From Triatoma infestans (taxonomy: Eukaryota > Arthropoda > Insecta > Hemiptera > Reduviidae): 64,000 nt of DNA. A program made the translations under genes and the position numbers. Location: assembly GCA_011037195.1 (NCBI GenBank), contig JAAEAF010002627.1, forward strand, positions 17,035 through 81,034, in the 5' to 3' direction. Position 1 is the stretch's first letter. Every line of letters begins with the position of its first letter. Shown one piece after another: positions 8,966 to 20,029 of the stretch. A model generated the notes under the pieces. That model was given only the letters and a program-made list of their open reading frames with translations, was not told the DNA's origin and ran no database searches.

Positions 8966-10280
8966 AAAAAAGTTATCAAAATTTTGTAAAAAAATATTTT
9001 TAATTAATTTTTAATATAATTTTAATCCAACTCAAAATAGAGTTAGTATAAAAAATTGATCTCTACAAGATATTATTTAGATTCTATTAAAAATAGATTA
9101 TTGCATTATTTATGAATGAAAAAACAAGTCAGTTTTTTTATTTTATTTTATACTTTTTTTTATTATTTTAAAACATCTATACCAGTTGCTTGTCCTGAAT
9201 ATCGTTTTAATTAGCCAGAAAATATATTATTTATTAAGTTATTTAATTTTTTTTTTGGTCACTCTTTTAATTTTTTTTATTGATAATATAATGGAAAATA
9301 TTTATGTCAAGGTAAGAGATTATGTGTTTACTTACAATATCATTTTACATTTCTATATACATATATATAAAATTTCCATTTATGGTACATTGCAATACGT
9401 TTTGTAGAATGATTGAGATTTTAATTTCATTCTTTGATTATTGTTAATTAATTTATATATTGTAATGCTTGTGAATTAAAAAAAAACTTTCGGCCAAATT
9501 TAAAAATTGAAAGTTTGGTAAAATGATCCCCCAATACAGCCTCTTAGTGGGGGAAAGTAAAAGGATCATTTTATTCTTCTATAAATAATTATTATTGCAA
9601 ATAAATCTTGATAATATAAACCCAACTATATAGTGGTGAACAGTGGTGCACAATCATACTTGCTATATGAAAAAGGGCGCTGATTCCTTGTAACTCCTCT
9701 CTCAAATTTTTTTGTGTGTGTCTTAACCAGCCTTGGTTTGTTCACCACACATATGTTTAAGCCGCCTATAGCCTCTAAATATTTACTACATGTAAAAAAC
9801 TTTCTTGTATCTTTTATATATTTACTATGCATTCCTTATTTGATGTAAAGACAAAGAACAAAAAAAAAAACTCCTATGGGCGGGCATCTGTTTAACATAT
9901 GTTTCTCTCTGTTGTTGAATAATAATTATAATAATATGTTTTTAAACTATTTTTGTTTTTTTTTTTATAGGTTTTAATTTCTTCAAGTATTTATTTTTTT
10001 CGGGAGCAAGTTACATTTTATTATTTCAGTACTGATACATTAATTGTATTTTGCTTATTATAATTACTAGCTAGGGACCTTGTTTTTTTTACTGGCAGAG
10101 ATATAATCTATATAAAATTATTACTTTCTTTTTACTGTTTTAACAAGAACTATTTGACCAATAATATATGTTTCGAGGTTTTCCTGAATATGAAATAGTT
10201 TCAGTGATTCAGTTTTCAGTGAATTAATTCCATCCTTCTCTCTCAATCTCTAAAGTCCACGTTCCAAACATAATATTATT
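8966..10280. other. AT-rich stretch; one imperfect hairpin
   Basis: Most of it shows nothing. At 9519-9573 TAAAATGATCC pairs with GGATCATTTTA, with an inner CCCCC/GGGGG pairing. This could be a relic of a tiny inverted-repeat element, or chance. The region 9620-9840 has an open 68-codon frame without any recognisable motif. Confidence 0.45.
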
Positions 10281-10355
10281 ATTTGTGGTGCTTGGTTCCG
10301 CAGAACTGGAAAGCATCAGAGAGATTTTCCGTGGTAGCCTGCTTCATTTTGTGGC

Positions 10356-10394
10356 CATCGACCGGTTTCGGGCGTTCGCCCATCTTTGAGGATG
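10356..10394 (-). ncRNA. Hammerhead-like motif, alpha left arm, core damaged
   Basis: Stem I CATC/GATG, stem II GGGC-GAAC-GCCC, GAAAC, CG loop and GTC are all present. The expected CTGAAGA is changed to CTCAAAGA, so the catalytic core is not intact. Confidence 0.35.
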
Positions 10395-10523
10395 CGTTTT
10401 TTCAGACAGTGTGACAACACAGACTTGCACAGAGCAAATTTAGTTTACACACTATGTAAATTTGAGTGTATAAACTAGATTTGCTCTGTGCAAGTCTGTG
10501 AACGTCACACTGTCTGAAAAACG

Positions 10524-10561
10524 CATCCTGAAGATGGGCGAACGCCCAAAACTGGTCGATG
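10524..10561 (+). ncRNA. Hammerhead-like motif, alpha right arm, GAAA changed to AAAA
   Basis: Stem I CATC/GATG, core CTGAAGA and stem II GGGC-GAAC-GCCC are intact. The invariant G that starts GAAA is replaced by A (gcccAAAAC). This change would be expected to abolish cleavage. Confidence 0.35.
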
Positions 10562-10648
10562 ACCACAAAATGAAGCAGCCTACCACGGAAAATGTCTCTG
10601 ATGCTTTCCAGCTCTGTGGAACCAACAATCACTACACTAAAGTATGGG

Positions 10649-10903
10649 TGAACACTGTATAATCGAAAAATAGCACGAACTGTCTTGACTTTACACTAAA
10701 ATACGAGTATATAAAATGGTAGTGAGAGGTAATGAGAAAGGTTACGATGACGCGTTGTGACTGCTGTATGAACTCTGCTGCAAGACTCTCGGTAGACTCC
10801 CTGCTATGGCTGACATAGCTGTATTTAAACAGTTTCTCCCACTCTAGTCTGGCCTGTCTCTCTCTCTCTCTGCTTTGGATCCTTCGCTTTGAATCCTATT
10901 ACA
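10649..10903 (+). repeat. LTR-like unit, copy 1 of a direct pair
   Basis: It starts TGAACACTGTATAATCG and ends CCTATTACA, giving TG...CA ends. It contains a pyrimidine-rich (TCTC)n stretch near its end and resembles the LTR family at 43361, 55195 and 56667 in start (TGAA-ACACTG), end (TTACA) and general layout. The second copy follows after 36 bp. No flanking duplication was found. Confidence 0.6.
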
Positions 10904-10939
10904 TCATCTTGGTTTAGATGGATAAACTAGAAGTGAATT

Positions 10940-11191
10940 TGAACACTGTATAATATAAAAGCAACGCTGACTGCCTGGACTTTAAACTAAAATATATAGA
11001 ATGGTAATGCGAGGTAAAGAGAAAGATTGATAACGCGTAGTGACTGCTGTATGAACTCTGCTATAAGACTCCCTGAATACTCTCCCGTCGCTGTATTTAA
11101 ACAGTTTCTCCCACTCTAGTCTGGCCTAAACTAGTGAGTGAGACTGTCTCTCACTCTCTGCTTTGGATCCCTCTTTTCGGATCCTATTACA
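10940..11191 (+). repeat. LTR-like unit, copy 2 of a direct pair
   Basis: It shares with copy 1 the start TGAACACTGTATAAT, 'gtagtgactgctgtatgaac', 'ctgtatttaaacagtttct', 'cccactctagtctggcct' and the end CCTATTACA. The 36-bp spacer (10904-10939) is too short to hold any internal region. The pair is either a tandem product of LTR recombination or an element with its whole interior deleted. Confidence 0.6.
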
Positions 11192-11357
11192 TTAGCTAAA
11201 ATAGAGAATAGCTAAGAAATACCAGTACATTAGAAGCATTGCTAGATTTCCAAATTTGATGAAGAAAATCGGTTCACCGGAAGTTCAGATTTTACAGAAT
11301 AGGTTGTTTAAAGTTTTTTTTTCTTGAATGTAAACAATATTTATGTTTGGCCATTGT

Positions 11358-12312
11358 TAATTAAACAAGCTAAAAAATTAGTTGGCTGGGGCCAATGAAG
11401 AAACTTTTTATTTTTAAAAAAAAGTTTAAACGACGTTTCGGCACCTTTAGGGTGTCCTTCCTCAGGAACTACAAAACAAAAATATGAATATCAAGAAAAT
11501 TGTATGATAAAATGAAAACATATAACAATTTAACAATGTTAGAAAGATCTGATACCTGTTAAAGAAGAATGGAGAGTTAAATGTTTGAGGAGGTTATTGT
11601 TTGGTTGTAGAGTAAGGTATGCTTGTAAAGAAAAGAGAGAGGGGAAATTTTTTCCAAGTTGGGAAATATGAAGAGTGATAGAAATGAAAAACAACTCAAT
11701 TAATAATTATAAGAGAAATAAATGCATATATATAAAGTAGAAAATGAGTGAAAAGTGTAGAAAGTTGGTATGTGTAAATTTGTGTGTGGGGTGGGGGGGG
11801 GCTTTTTTGAGGAAGCGGAAAATGTTGTTGTAAGAACGGTACTGAAGTCCTGGTTTTTTTGTAGTTGATAGAAGTTAGGGTTGAGGAATGTGGTTGGATT
11901 CAGAAAAAAAAGTCGCTTCAGGTGGTTGGAATGAGTGGTTTGGACAGAAGCATTTTTCGGAAATCAAAAGGAGTGGGCAAGGGTAGTTGCATGTTTTGTG
12001 AGGGCTGTTACTGTCAATTTTTTTGTTAGCTATGTCTAGTTCATGTTGCCTAAGTCTCTTTCGTAGGTGTTGTTTTGATGCGTTACAGTTTGGTACAGTG
12101 CAAAGTATGTTGTAAACAGAGTTCGTTTTGTCATAAGTTTCAATGGGGTCTTTGAGTTTAGAGAACAGTTTGCTGAGTTTGTTGGATTAGAGGCCAGATT
12201 TGAGATCGGGAATATGCATGATTTTGTATTAGATAGTATTTGTGTAGATGAAATAACAGAATATTGTTGGCTCGGGCATGGAATGGAATATGATTTTTTT
12301 TAGCTTGTTTTG
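11358..12312 (-). mobile_element. Penelope-like element remnant (GIY-YIG region and 3' repeat)
   Basis: On the minus strand, about 12180-11850 encodes a broken but recognisable Penelope C-terminus: LSKLFSKLKDP, then TNSVYNILC...C, then LRKRLRQHELDI, and after a frameshift TALTKHATTLAHSF followed by a KRLFFL block. This is the GIY-YIG endonuclease region that lets these retroelements nick DNA. The reverse-transcriptase part is missing. About 400 bp downstream lies a hammerhead-like motif (11430-11468), where such motifs are known to occur in PLE terminal repeats. Short inverted tips (AAACAAGCTAAAAAA at 11363 and its complement at about 12296-12311) may mark the ends. Confidence 0.65.
11430..11468 (-). 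ncRNA. Hammerhead-like motif in the Penelope remnant
   Basis: On the minus strand: CTGAGGA (fits CUGANGA), an A, stem II GGACACC with GGTGCC (one bulged A), GAAAC, then GTC. Stem II is unusually long and well paired. Stem I pairing is not convincing, so this copy is probably decayed or needs a different partner strand. Confidence 0.45.
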
Positions 12313-12314
12313 AC

Positions 12315-13090
12315 TAATTGATAGCTTGTTAATTTTTTTTTTTAATTTTCTCATAATCGATTATACCGTTTTTCCTTTAAAGTTGGGTTACTCACAGCAG
12401 AGATATAAACTTATCACTTTTATTTGTATCATTCGTGCAAATATCACCAGTGAGGATCCAACTTGGAAAGTTTCACTCAAAATCGACAAACTCAAGGAAT
12501 ATTTTGCACTTTTTGTTGTGTGTGTGTGGCATTTCCTCATAGGCAGCTCCTAGATTTTATTTTTAGACATCGCTTGCTGTCCATTCATAGGATAAAGTTA
12601 GGAGAGACGATGCACATTTTTAAGTAATGCCCTATATAAAATATAGGAGATATATTAACGTGGTAATGCTTATAAAACATATGTCAACTAATTTATAAAA
12701 ACCAACTTTATCAAAAATCAACTTTATATACAAAAAAAAAAAAGTTATTTTTCACAATAAGGACATTCTCATTTATTCCAGGAAAAAAATACAAGTACAC
12801 TACATTTGGCCGACTGTCCTACATGGTAATAAGATGATGCTGCACCTAGGTAGGGGAGATGGCCGTACCTCTCCTCTGTGAAGGATACATGGCTGATCGA
12901 CATGAAACTTGATAAACACTTGGCTACGAGTCCGACTTTAATTACAGCGTGGAAATCTTTCATTGCAATTAGAAATTAATATAGTATATAAAAATTTACT
13001 AATGCGTTATGAAAATTCAGGTATTCACCAGATATAACTGATGCGTATAAGTTCGTAGAACACTGAAGAAACACAGCAAGAATTGAAGAA
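12315..13090. other. AT-rich stretch with no recognised feature
   Basis: A 64-codon minus-strand frame (12769-12963) and a 75-codon plus-strand frame (12326-12553) show no domain. Around 12340-12600, 'aacttatcacttttatttgtatcatt' resembles a decayed internal piece of repeat A. Confidence 0.45.
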
Positions 13091-13094
13091 TGAG

Positions 13095-14095
13095 GGGGGG
13101 GACTGACTCAAACTGGCCCTGCAGGCTACCATGAGGCTTATTGTGCCAACCCCACAATACCTAGTAGAGGAATCCTCCCCTCTTCATGAGGTCCAGGACT
13201 TTCCCCACCAGTCCTTCTTGCAGTACGATTTCCTCCGGTCTCAACGTGCCGAAGATCTCGTACCGCAATCTGCCGATTGCGACGCAATCAAACAGCAGGT
13301 GAGAGGCCGTCTCCTCCTCCTCCTGACACAGTCTACACAAGGGCTCCGAATCAACCAATCCCACCTTGTGCAGATGTTTCTTGAACCTACCGTGCCCGTA
13401 ATCGGACAAATCTGATACCTGCTTAAACCCAGGGTCTCTCTGGTTCTTCTTCTACACAGCTCTGGCATGACCATTTTGCCGTGTTTTGCCCCAGTACTTA
13501 GCCTCCAGTGACGATTATGTTCTCTCCGAGTCCATTCTCTCAGAGACGCCCTCGCCATACTTTTGGCTATTCCCAGAACAGGTTCCGGCCCCGCAGAAAG
13601 AAGTATTCGCTCCATTTCTGGCCAGTTGGTCGGCTAGTTCATTACCTTAATCCCCTTGTGTCACCCATACCAGCCGCACTTTGTTGTGCCGGGACAACGC
13701 CTCCAGGGAGTCTCTATACTTCTTGACTAGGGAAGAAGTGATTCTGAATGCCCCAAGTGCCTTCAGTGCACCTGGCTGTCCGAGAAGATGCATATCTCCT
13801 ATTCCTAGAGCCCATACGCAAGTTCTCCTCAGCACAGATGTTTATTGCATATACTTCAGCCTGGAATACCGTGGAGTATCCACCGAGAGGCCTCGCAATG
13901 CGTACCTCCGGCTTAACTCCATATATGCCGGCTCCAGTTCCGCAAGCCATTTTGGATCCATCCGTAAACCAGGATCCCCAGTTGGCCTCGTTTTTCCCAA
14001 CTTTTAGCCCATTCCGATCGTGACGTTAATATCATTTGGAAGGGGAGCTCAAAGTGGAATGTTGGATAGCACTCTTCCCCAGCCATCTAAGAACA
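13095..14095 (-). pseudogene. LINE family 2, RNase H and C-terminus, frameshifted
   Basis: On the minus strand the order is: WFTDGSKM-CGTGAGIYG (first RNase H Asp), YSTVFQAEVYAI (catalytic Glu), then SDS-like and NETAD-like regions spread over shifted frames, then PEPVLGI, GRFKKHLHKVGL and CRLCQEEEETASHLLFDC (CCHC knuckle), LRYEIFGTLRPEEIV. RNase H in these LINEs removes the RNA strand after reverse transcription. The frame is split into at least four pieces. It is colinear with 36753-37503 but extends further 5'. The 3' end is near 13095; no clear tail or duplication was found. Confidence 0.8.
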
Positions 14096-16250
14096 AACAA
14101 AATAATTGAAGAATTTTACAATACGTTCGCTTCTGATCTCTCTACCCTTCGACTAACCTGCATGCCGCCACTTGGTGGCAAACAAGGGAAGTAAAGCCTG
14201 CGTCTTCTTCCCTACCCGCGTCATTTCTCCTAACTTTGCCCTATTAGAATCCTATCATTCTATTTTGAAATATTTTTCTGTGATCATTGATTTCTTTTTT
14301 TTGGGGGGATTCCAAAGTGTGAAAAAATGAGTCAACCTTAAGTGTGTGACTTTATCGTAAAAGTGACGGAAAAGTTTTTTTTTGGGAATTTTCTCATAAG
14401 CGGCTCCAAATTGTTTTTCTTTTTTTTTTGGAAAACTAATTGATTTCTAACAGCACACTATACAATACTAACAGCACACTATAAACCTATCCCTTTTTTG
14501 GAAACATTTTTCTCTTAAAACAGATATCAAGTAGTGATTGGTGCTTTAATCCAATGCTTTCTGGGACCATATTGTACTATCTCTGTCTGAGAACTAGCAT
14601 GCCCACTAACGTTGGGGCAGCTAAACTTTGAGGGAAAACTCTATGTTTACAGATAATTTGCAGTTTTATTAACTGCATTATATTTCACTGCGACAAGAGA
14701 GAGCCATGTTAGTATTTATCCAGACTTTTTTCATTAAAAATGCAGACAATGTCACGAACAAACTGCTCGTTTTTAGAAATGGATTCTTCTAAAACTTAAA
14801 CGGAGACATGTCTGTTTGGTTTCTTAACGACGAAATATGTTTTTCTGAAACATCTGCCTTTATTTATTTAACAACTTTTTTATTTTTATTTTATATATAA
14901 GTATAATATATATAAACCAGCTGGTTTAATATTAATTTTTGCATACATATCACTTTTATTATCCTTCATTAAATTAGCATCAGACTTACCCCAGTGGTAT
15001 TAAGATTACGGGCTCTTAATATTAATTTAAATAAATTAGTATTTTAATATGTTGATGAGTTGACCTTAATAGAAGTAGATAAAGGGCCAGGCCATATCCT
15101 ACCCTGATGGTGAATTCCTACTTACTTAGTCCAGGAGAAACATAAGGTAAAGGAGAGCTCTTTTGGTAATATACAAGGGCATCTCCTCTACTAACTATGT
15201 CCTGCTGTATTCATTATCCCAGTGTATAGTAATTACCTCTTCTCCTGGAGGTTCCACAACCTGATATGTGTGGGCGACAGTTGTCTTCCACAGAGCACGG
15301 ACACATACACACAAACTGAGAGAGAGAGAGAGAAAGTGAGGAAGGAGTGAGAGAGTTTCCGCTACTTCTACCACTTACATTAAACCATCAATACTATTTA
15401 GTTTAAAGAGACACTGCTACCATTCCACCAAATACATTGCCATAGATTATTTAAACTAATAGTTGTTCTCTCTCATCACTTCATCACCGACTTGGAGGGC
15501 AACTTGTTCAACATACCGTTTGGGTAGTTATATTCATTCATTATACATTCATGTGTTGAACTTTCCTTGCAACATGTTATGTAACAAATTAGAAATACTG
15601 TTTTGGATACAATCAAAGAAAGATACTTTAAATCCCCATTTTATTTTAAAGCCAGGAATATTTCAAACGAATGTTTATTAAACAGTTATTGATTTTTATT
15701 GCCTATTGTAAAATAACAATATGTCCCTTTTGTATTATGTTTTAGATATTCTGAAATTTCCTCATACCCGATAATTCCCTCATATCAGAAAAATACATTT
15801 CCCCCCAAAAAAATCATTTCCAAAATAAAAAAATCAAACAATCATTTCCAAATATCATTTTTTTAATCAGAATTAGTAGGACTCTTGCACAATTGAGGCC
15901 TGCGATTGCCTAGTAAGGATAGAGCGGCCTGTTTAGGAGCAGTGGTATCCGGATACTTGGGAGCAGTTTAGCAATAAATCTGGGAAAACAGCATTAAAAC
16001 TTTTTCGTCCGTCTTTCTTGTTTTGGGGGTTTTCAACACAGAGATTAGTGTAGTACGCTAATGAATGCATTCACGAAGCCTTTTGAGATACTGCTAAAGG
16101 ACATTGGTTCGATGAAGATGACTTTTGAAGAACTGTATCGTGCAAAGTGATGACTTCCTGATGATCCTGAAATCTTGGATTTTAGTGAACGCTTTTATTA
16201 TGCGATATTCTCAAAATACTTCTCGTTTACCAAGATCCAATCATCTAAAC
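14096..16250. other. Unassigned sequence between LINE and SINE
   Basis: At 14270-14530 'cgattttctc'-like and 'ggctccaaa' blocks hint at a decayed repeat A. At 15123-15252 TCCAGGAGAA and TTCTCCTGGA form an inverted pair. A purine run (GA)n lies at about 15318-15356. At about 15890-16200 the sequence is less AT-rich and may be an old element that I cannot name. Confidence 0.4.
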
Positions 16251-16254
16251 TTGC

Positions 16255-16692
16255 TTGTAGATTGTTGTAGGGGATTATTGCACTGCGACCTGAAAGATCT
16301 GTTTTGCCCCCCGGAGCCTTTTCAGTACATTGCCGGCCTTCGAGCAGTATTCTCTAGCTACAGACAACACTGCCCATCACCAGACAGTGAGCTGTAGAGG
16401 CTCCTAAGAAGAGAAAATCTAAGATAGTATGCTGGATTCGAATCCGGGAACTCCGCGTTTATAGACCAGCGCGCTACCACTAAGCTAATCCCTTCCGCAT
16501 TTTATGACATAGACTAGGGACATAGACCCTAGTTTGGGTACTGTGTTTTCCTTGTCTGTAAAGGGCAGAATGTATGTAGTTTAAATGTATTGTGTAATGT
16601 TCTGTAATGTTCTAACGAAGAGCATGGAGTACTGAGCTGTGGTGACCCGTGGGGTCGCTACTCCCGAAGTAACTGCGGGCAACTTGTTTATA
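16255..16692 (-). mobile_element. Composite tRNA-derived SINE with ~190-bp 5' extension
   Basis: On the minus strand, about 190 bp of unique head (16692-16499; contains 'ggagtagcgaccccacggg' and 'tagggtctatgtccctag') precedes the tRNA-like part. That part has an A box (TAGCTTAGTGGTAGC) and a B box (GGATTCGAATCC). The standard SINE body follows, ending in the tail 'caggtcgcagtgcaataatc'. The same head-plus-SINE arrangement recurs at 55724-56145 and 56375-57117, so the head belongs to a SINE subfamily. The plus-strand 90-codon frame over the body is not a gene. Confidence 0.75.
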
Positions 16693-16699
16693 ACGACTT

Positions 16700-18640
16700 T
16701 CTGAATAATTTTGTTTGATAAAATCTTTATTAAGAGGAAGTATTCAAAAGCAGTGATTTCAAGCATCATTGAATGTTTTGCTGTTCCCACAACTTATGGT
16801 ATGGTACCTATATTGATAAGTAAAAATTCGTGGTTAAAATTTAAATAAAACTAGACTTTGAGATATTCTTGATTAATAACTACTCGTTTCTGTATTAATG
16901 ATACTCAAATCGTATATTTTGATCACATAATTATTTTAATGGCTAACCGAATATGGAGAATTTCATTAAACCTTAATTTTTTGCATTTTCTTAAAAGCAG
17001 TTATTTTTTTTTAATTTTTAAATTTAGAAATTAAATATACTTTGTATTATAAAATGAGTTAAAAAGATGAGTAAAATCTTGGCAGGATTCTCAGTAAAAG
17101 GAAACCTTTTACTGTATCCAATTATAGCATCTTCTGCTTGCACTACTGATCATCCTGAAGGAAATCACTGGCAGTTCTCAGAAGGCGTGAAGGTTTCTCG
17201 GGGATTTATTCAAAGGAATAAGAAATGAGAGAAAACGGTATAGTATTCAGTATTCGTGATATTTTTATCTTGAGGAGTTAAAAGTAGTTCTAGTGATGTA
17301 CATTTAATGTGATTTATTCACCTCAAATATTATTGGATAGTCTGTGCATTTTTTATATTTTTATTTTGAGATTATTATTTGTATAAGCTGTTGGAAAATA
17401 AGCTGTTGTTTTTTTTAACATTGATTTCGTTGGGTGCATCGTATTTCATTCACGTTCTTCCGGGGTGGTGCGTTGCCTTTTGATCATCAATCGTGGGTTG
17501 GAGGTTTAAACATATCTTTCCGGCTTTTTACTATCTCTTATTATACTACCATAGTTTGACGAAAAGGCTGTGGCAATTGCAATTGAGTGTCTGAACTTTT
17601 GGGAAGGAATTAAAAAAATTGTGATGGTATAGTGGAAGAAAGAAATGAAAGAAAATAAGATTTTGAAAATAGTTTAGTGTAATAATTTTGTGAATTTTAG
17701 CTAGTTCAAATAGTTATTTTAGTGAAGGGAAAAGAGCCAGTACTATAATTTAGGTCAATGCTGCTGAAGAGAAAAGGGATAAGAAACGCTAGGATAAGAC
17801 AATACACTCTCTCAAGACATACCAGAATTATTTGAAAAGATTTGCAGTAACAATTGGAAGGCATTCTCTCAAACGAAAGTCTGAACTAGACATTAAATCA
17901 GAAAACTTGTTTCAGGAATCACTATTTTAGATCAGTGCCAGTCATAAGTTAAAACGTATATTAATAAGCATATTATTGTATTATTGAAAGTACTTGAATC
18001 TCTTTAAAGAAAATATATTTAATTTAATCTACCAGTGTTTTCTTAATTATTTCTTATTACTCTCTTCTCTTTGAACATACATACACACAAGCCCTTTACT
18101 AAACCGCCCACGCCACAAGCCACTACTACACAAACAATACACCATCACCAACTATATTTCAATGATCTTCTTAGGAAGAGCTACTGCAGAGCGAACAGTG
18201 AGCTAAGGAAGGATAACTCTCTGATTGTAAGTTTTTGCCCCCATAGGAATTTTTCAACAATTTGGGCGGCAGCGAATCCACTTTTAGAGAAATTGATATC
18301 CGATTTTCCATCTGCTTCATTTGGTGGTCTTAGACTTATTCGGGCATTCGCCATCTTCAAGAATACTTGATAAAATAGACACAAAGTCAGGTGACACGTG
18401 TTTATATGACGAATGGGGTTTGTGATGAGTAGATCGACCAGATGTTTGTTATGTGTCTTTTTAAAAAAAAGTTGTATCAATTTTTTTAAATGGAATTTTT
18501 AATGAAGTAAGATTTATACCGTACTTCGATTAAATTTGCATTTAATTAGTTCTTATGTGTTATCCTAATTTGTTTGAAGATCACCAAATTTCGCTAATTG
18601 ACATTATTTAAATAATAAAAAAAAAAATATTGAAAATGTG
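16700..18640. other. AT-rich region with part of a dispersed repeat
   Basis: At about 17628-17790 the blocks 'tagtggaagaaagaaatg', 'gaaaatagtttagtg' and 'agtactataatttaggtca' recur in order at about 19846-20000 (same strand), so the two are copies of an unnamed dispersed repeat. I could not support anything in the rest. Confidence 0.45.
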
Positions 18641-18649
18641 GGTGGGTCC

Positions 18650-18862
18650 GCAATGCTGGATAACATCTGGTATTTTATCCGTCGTAGTATGCATATTGAT
18701 TATATTCTTGACCAAGTTCATGTAGACAGTTCACATCAACGTAATGTTTCTGTTACACTCACACTTGTTGGTTGTTTATATGTCCAAGCAACACTTGTTT
18801 ACATATAATAATCAATATATATCAATATGCATGCTACGATGGATAAAATAACAGAAAACAAA
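18650..18862. mobile_element. Beta-family foldback, shortened copy
   Basis: The left arm has 'ggataacatctggtatttta', 'gtcgtagtatgcatat', 'gttacactcacacttgttgg'. The right arm is short, resuming in reverse at 'tatgcatgctacgatggata'. The ribozyme block is deleted: 'cttgaccaagttcatg' is all that remains between the flanks. Confidence 0.65.
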
Positions 18863-18897
18863 ATATACATTGCAATCTACATGTATCCACAATGTAG

Positions 18898-19110
18898 GGA
18901 AAAGATTAGCTCAGTGATGTCGTGCTGGACTTAGATTGGAGTCCAACGGAGCTATCCTTAGATCTTCATTTCCTTAGTAGCCTCTACAGCTCATTGTCCT
19001 TAATAGGACTATGTAACGAGAAAACACTGCCTGGAGGCCGGCAATGAATTGAGAAGGTTGAAGGTTCCGGGGTTACAATCGATTTTTCAGATTACAGTGT
19101 GGATCTCCAA
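18898..19110 (+). mobile_element. tRNA-derived SINE, diverged copy
   Basis: A box remnant (gattagctcagtgatgtcgt) and a weak B box are followed by 'cctctacagctcattgtcc', 'actgcctggaggccggcaatg', 'gttccggggttacaatcgat', 'acagtgtgga'. The 3' tail is of the same type as 16255 and 57080. It lacks the 5' extension. Confidence 0.65.
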
Positions 19111-19392
19111 ACAAAATCTAATTTAATCCACGATATATAAGCTCACTCACACATAGGACGTAACAGTATTACAGTATTAACATTATTATCATACAAATTT
19201 GAAAACTTACAGTGAATAATAATGATTAATTATATGCAAATTTACCCGTTATTCATTCTGTATAAACATAAATATATATATATACATCTTTTTTCTGGAC
19301 ATGTTTTTGTTTAATTGTCATCGGTTATTGTAACATGGCCATAGAATAGTGTGGAATAATGGGTCTCGTTTTTTATTGTTGTTATACAATGT

Positions 19393-19685
19393 TTAGTACC
19401 TTACAGCTATATTAAAATATATAGATTTTATTTCGAGTTTTCCAACATGTGTAATCGTCGCCTTTTTGTTGTATACTAATATCATTATGTTTGGTGCTGT
19501 TCTGTCTGGTTCATGTTTATTCGTTTCGTATATTTCGATAGTTTTTTCTACATGTTTGAATGAACATATTCTCTGTTCTATGAATCTACCTTTTAGTTTC
19601 CTCCCGGTGTGGCCTATATAGATGTCTTTGCCGGGGCATATAAATTAGTGTATGCAGCTGTTGTGCGTTTGTGAATTATATTATC
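19393..19685 (-). pseudogene. Penelope-like GIY-YIG endonuclease fragment
   Basis: A frame of about 84 codons on the minus strand (19644 to the stop at 19393) begins FICPGKDIYIGHTGRKLKGR, then FIEQRICSFKH. The 'CPG-DIYIGHTGRKLKGR' block matches the PLE GIY-YIG motif (the YIG-T-R-L-R core). Upstream (19645-19685) the sequence continues in another frame, so at least one frameshift is present. RT sequence is absent. It is a different PLE lineage from 11358-12312, judging by residues around the motif. Confidence 0.7.
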
Positions 19686-20029
19686 TAGTTTATTTTTTCA
19701 TTCTAAATGCTTAATTTAAAAAAAAAAACAAAAAAATTGTCACTTTAACGGTTTTTGAAATGTGACGAACACTATTTGTGATTCGAAATTGTCATCTTGG
19801 GCCTGCAATTAGTTTGTTAACGAAGTATATGTTTAAGCGTATTGTAGTGGAAGAAAGAAATGCATGATAGTTTTGAAAAATAGTTTAGTGAATTTTGACA
19901 ATATTTAAGTGAAGCAGTTTTGGAAAATAAATAGTGCATTTCCCTTCAAAAAGAGTGTATTTAGGGTCAGGTACTATAATATAAGGTCATTGCAATTAAA
20001 GGCACAAGAATCCATTAGGCCAACTCTTT

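Larger units (their letters stand above)
10282..10632. mobile_element. Alpha-family ribozyme-type foldback, both arms present
   Basis: A nearly complete inverted repeat is centred at about 10450-10455. Each arm reads from the outside 'ggttccgcag(a)actggaaagcatcagagacatttt', 'ggtagcctgcttcattttgtgg', the hammerhead-like block, 'gcgtttttcagacagtgtga', 'cagacttgcacagagcaaat'. No protein is encoded. Each arm holds an outward-facing hammerhead motif (10356-10394 minus, 10524-10561 plus), both with a damaged core. Other alpha copies lie at 48095-48390, 59518-59843, 62085-62225 (half) and 63010-63170 (half). Confidence 0.85.
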
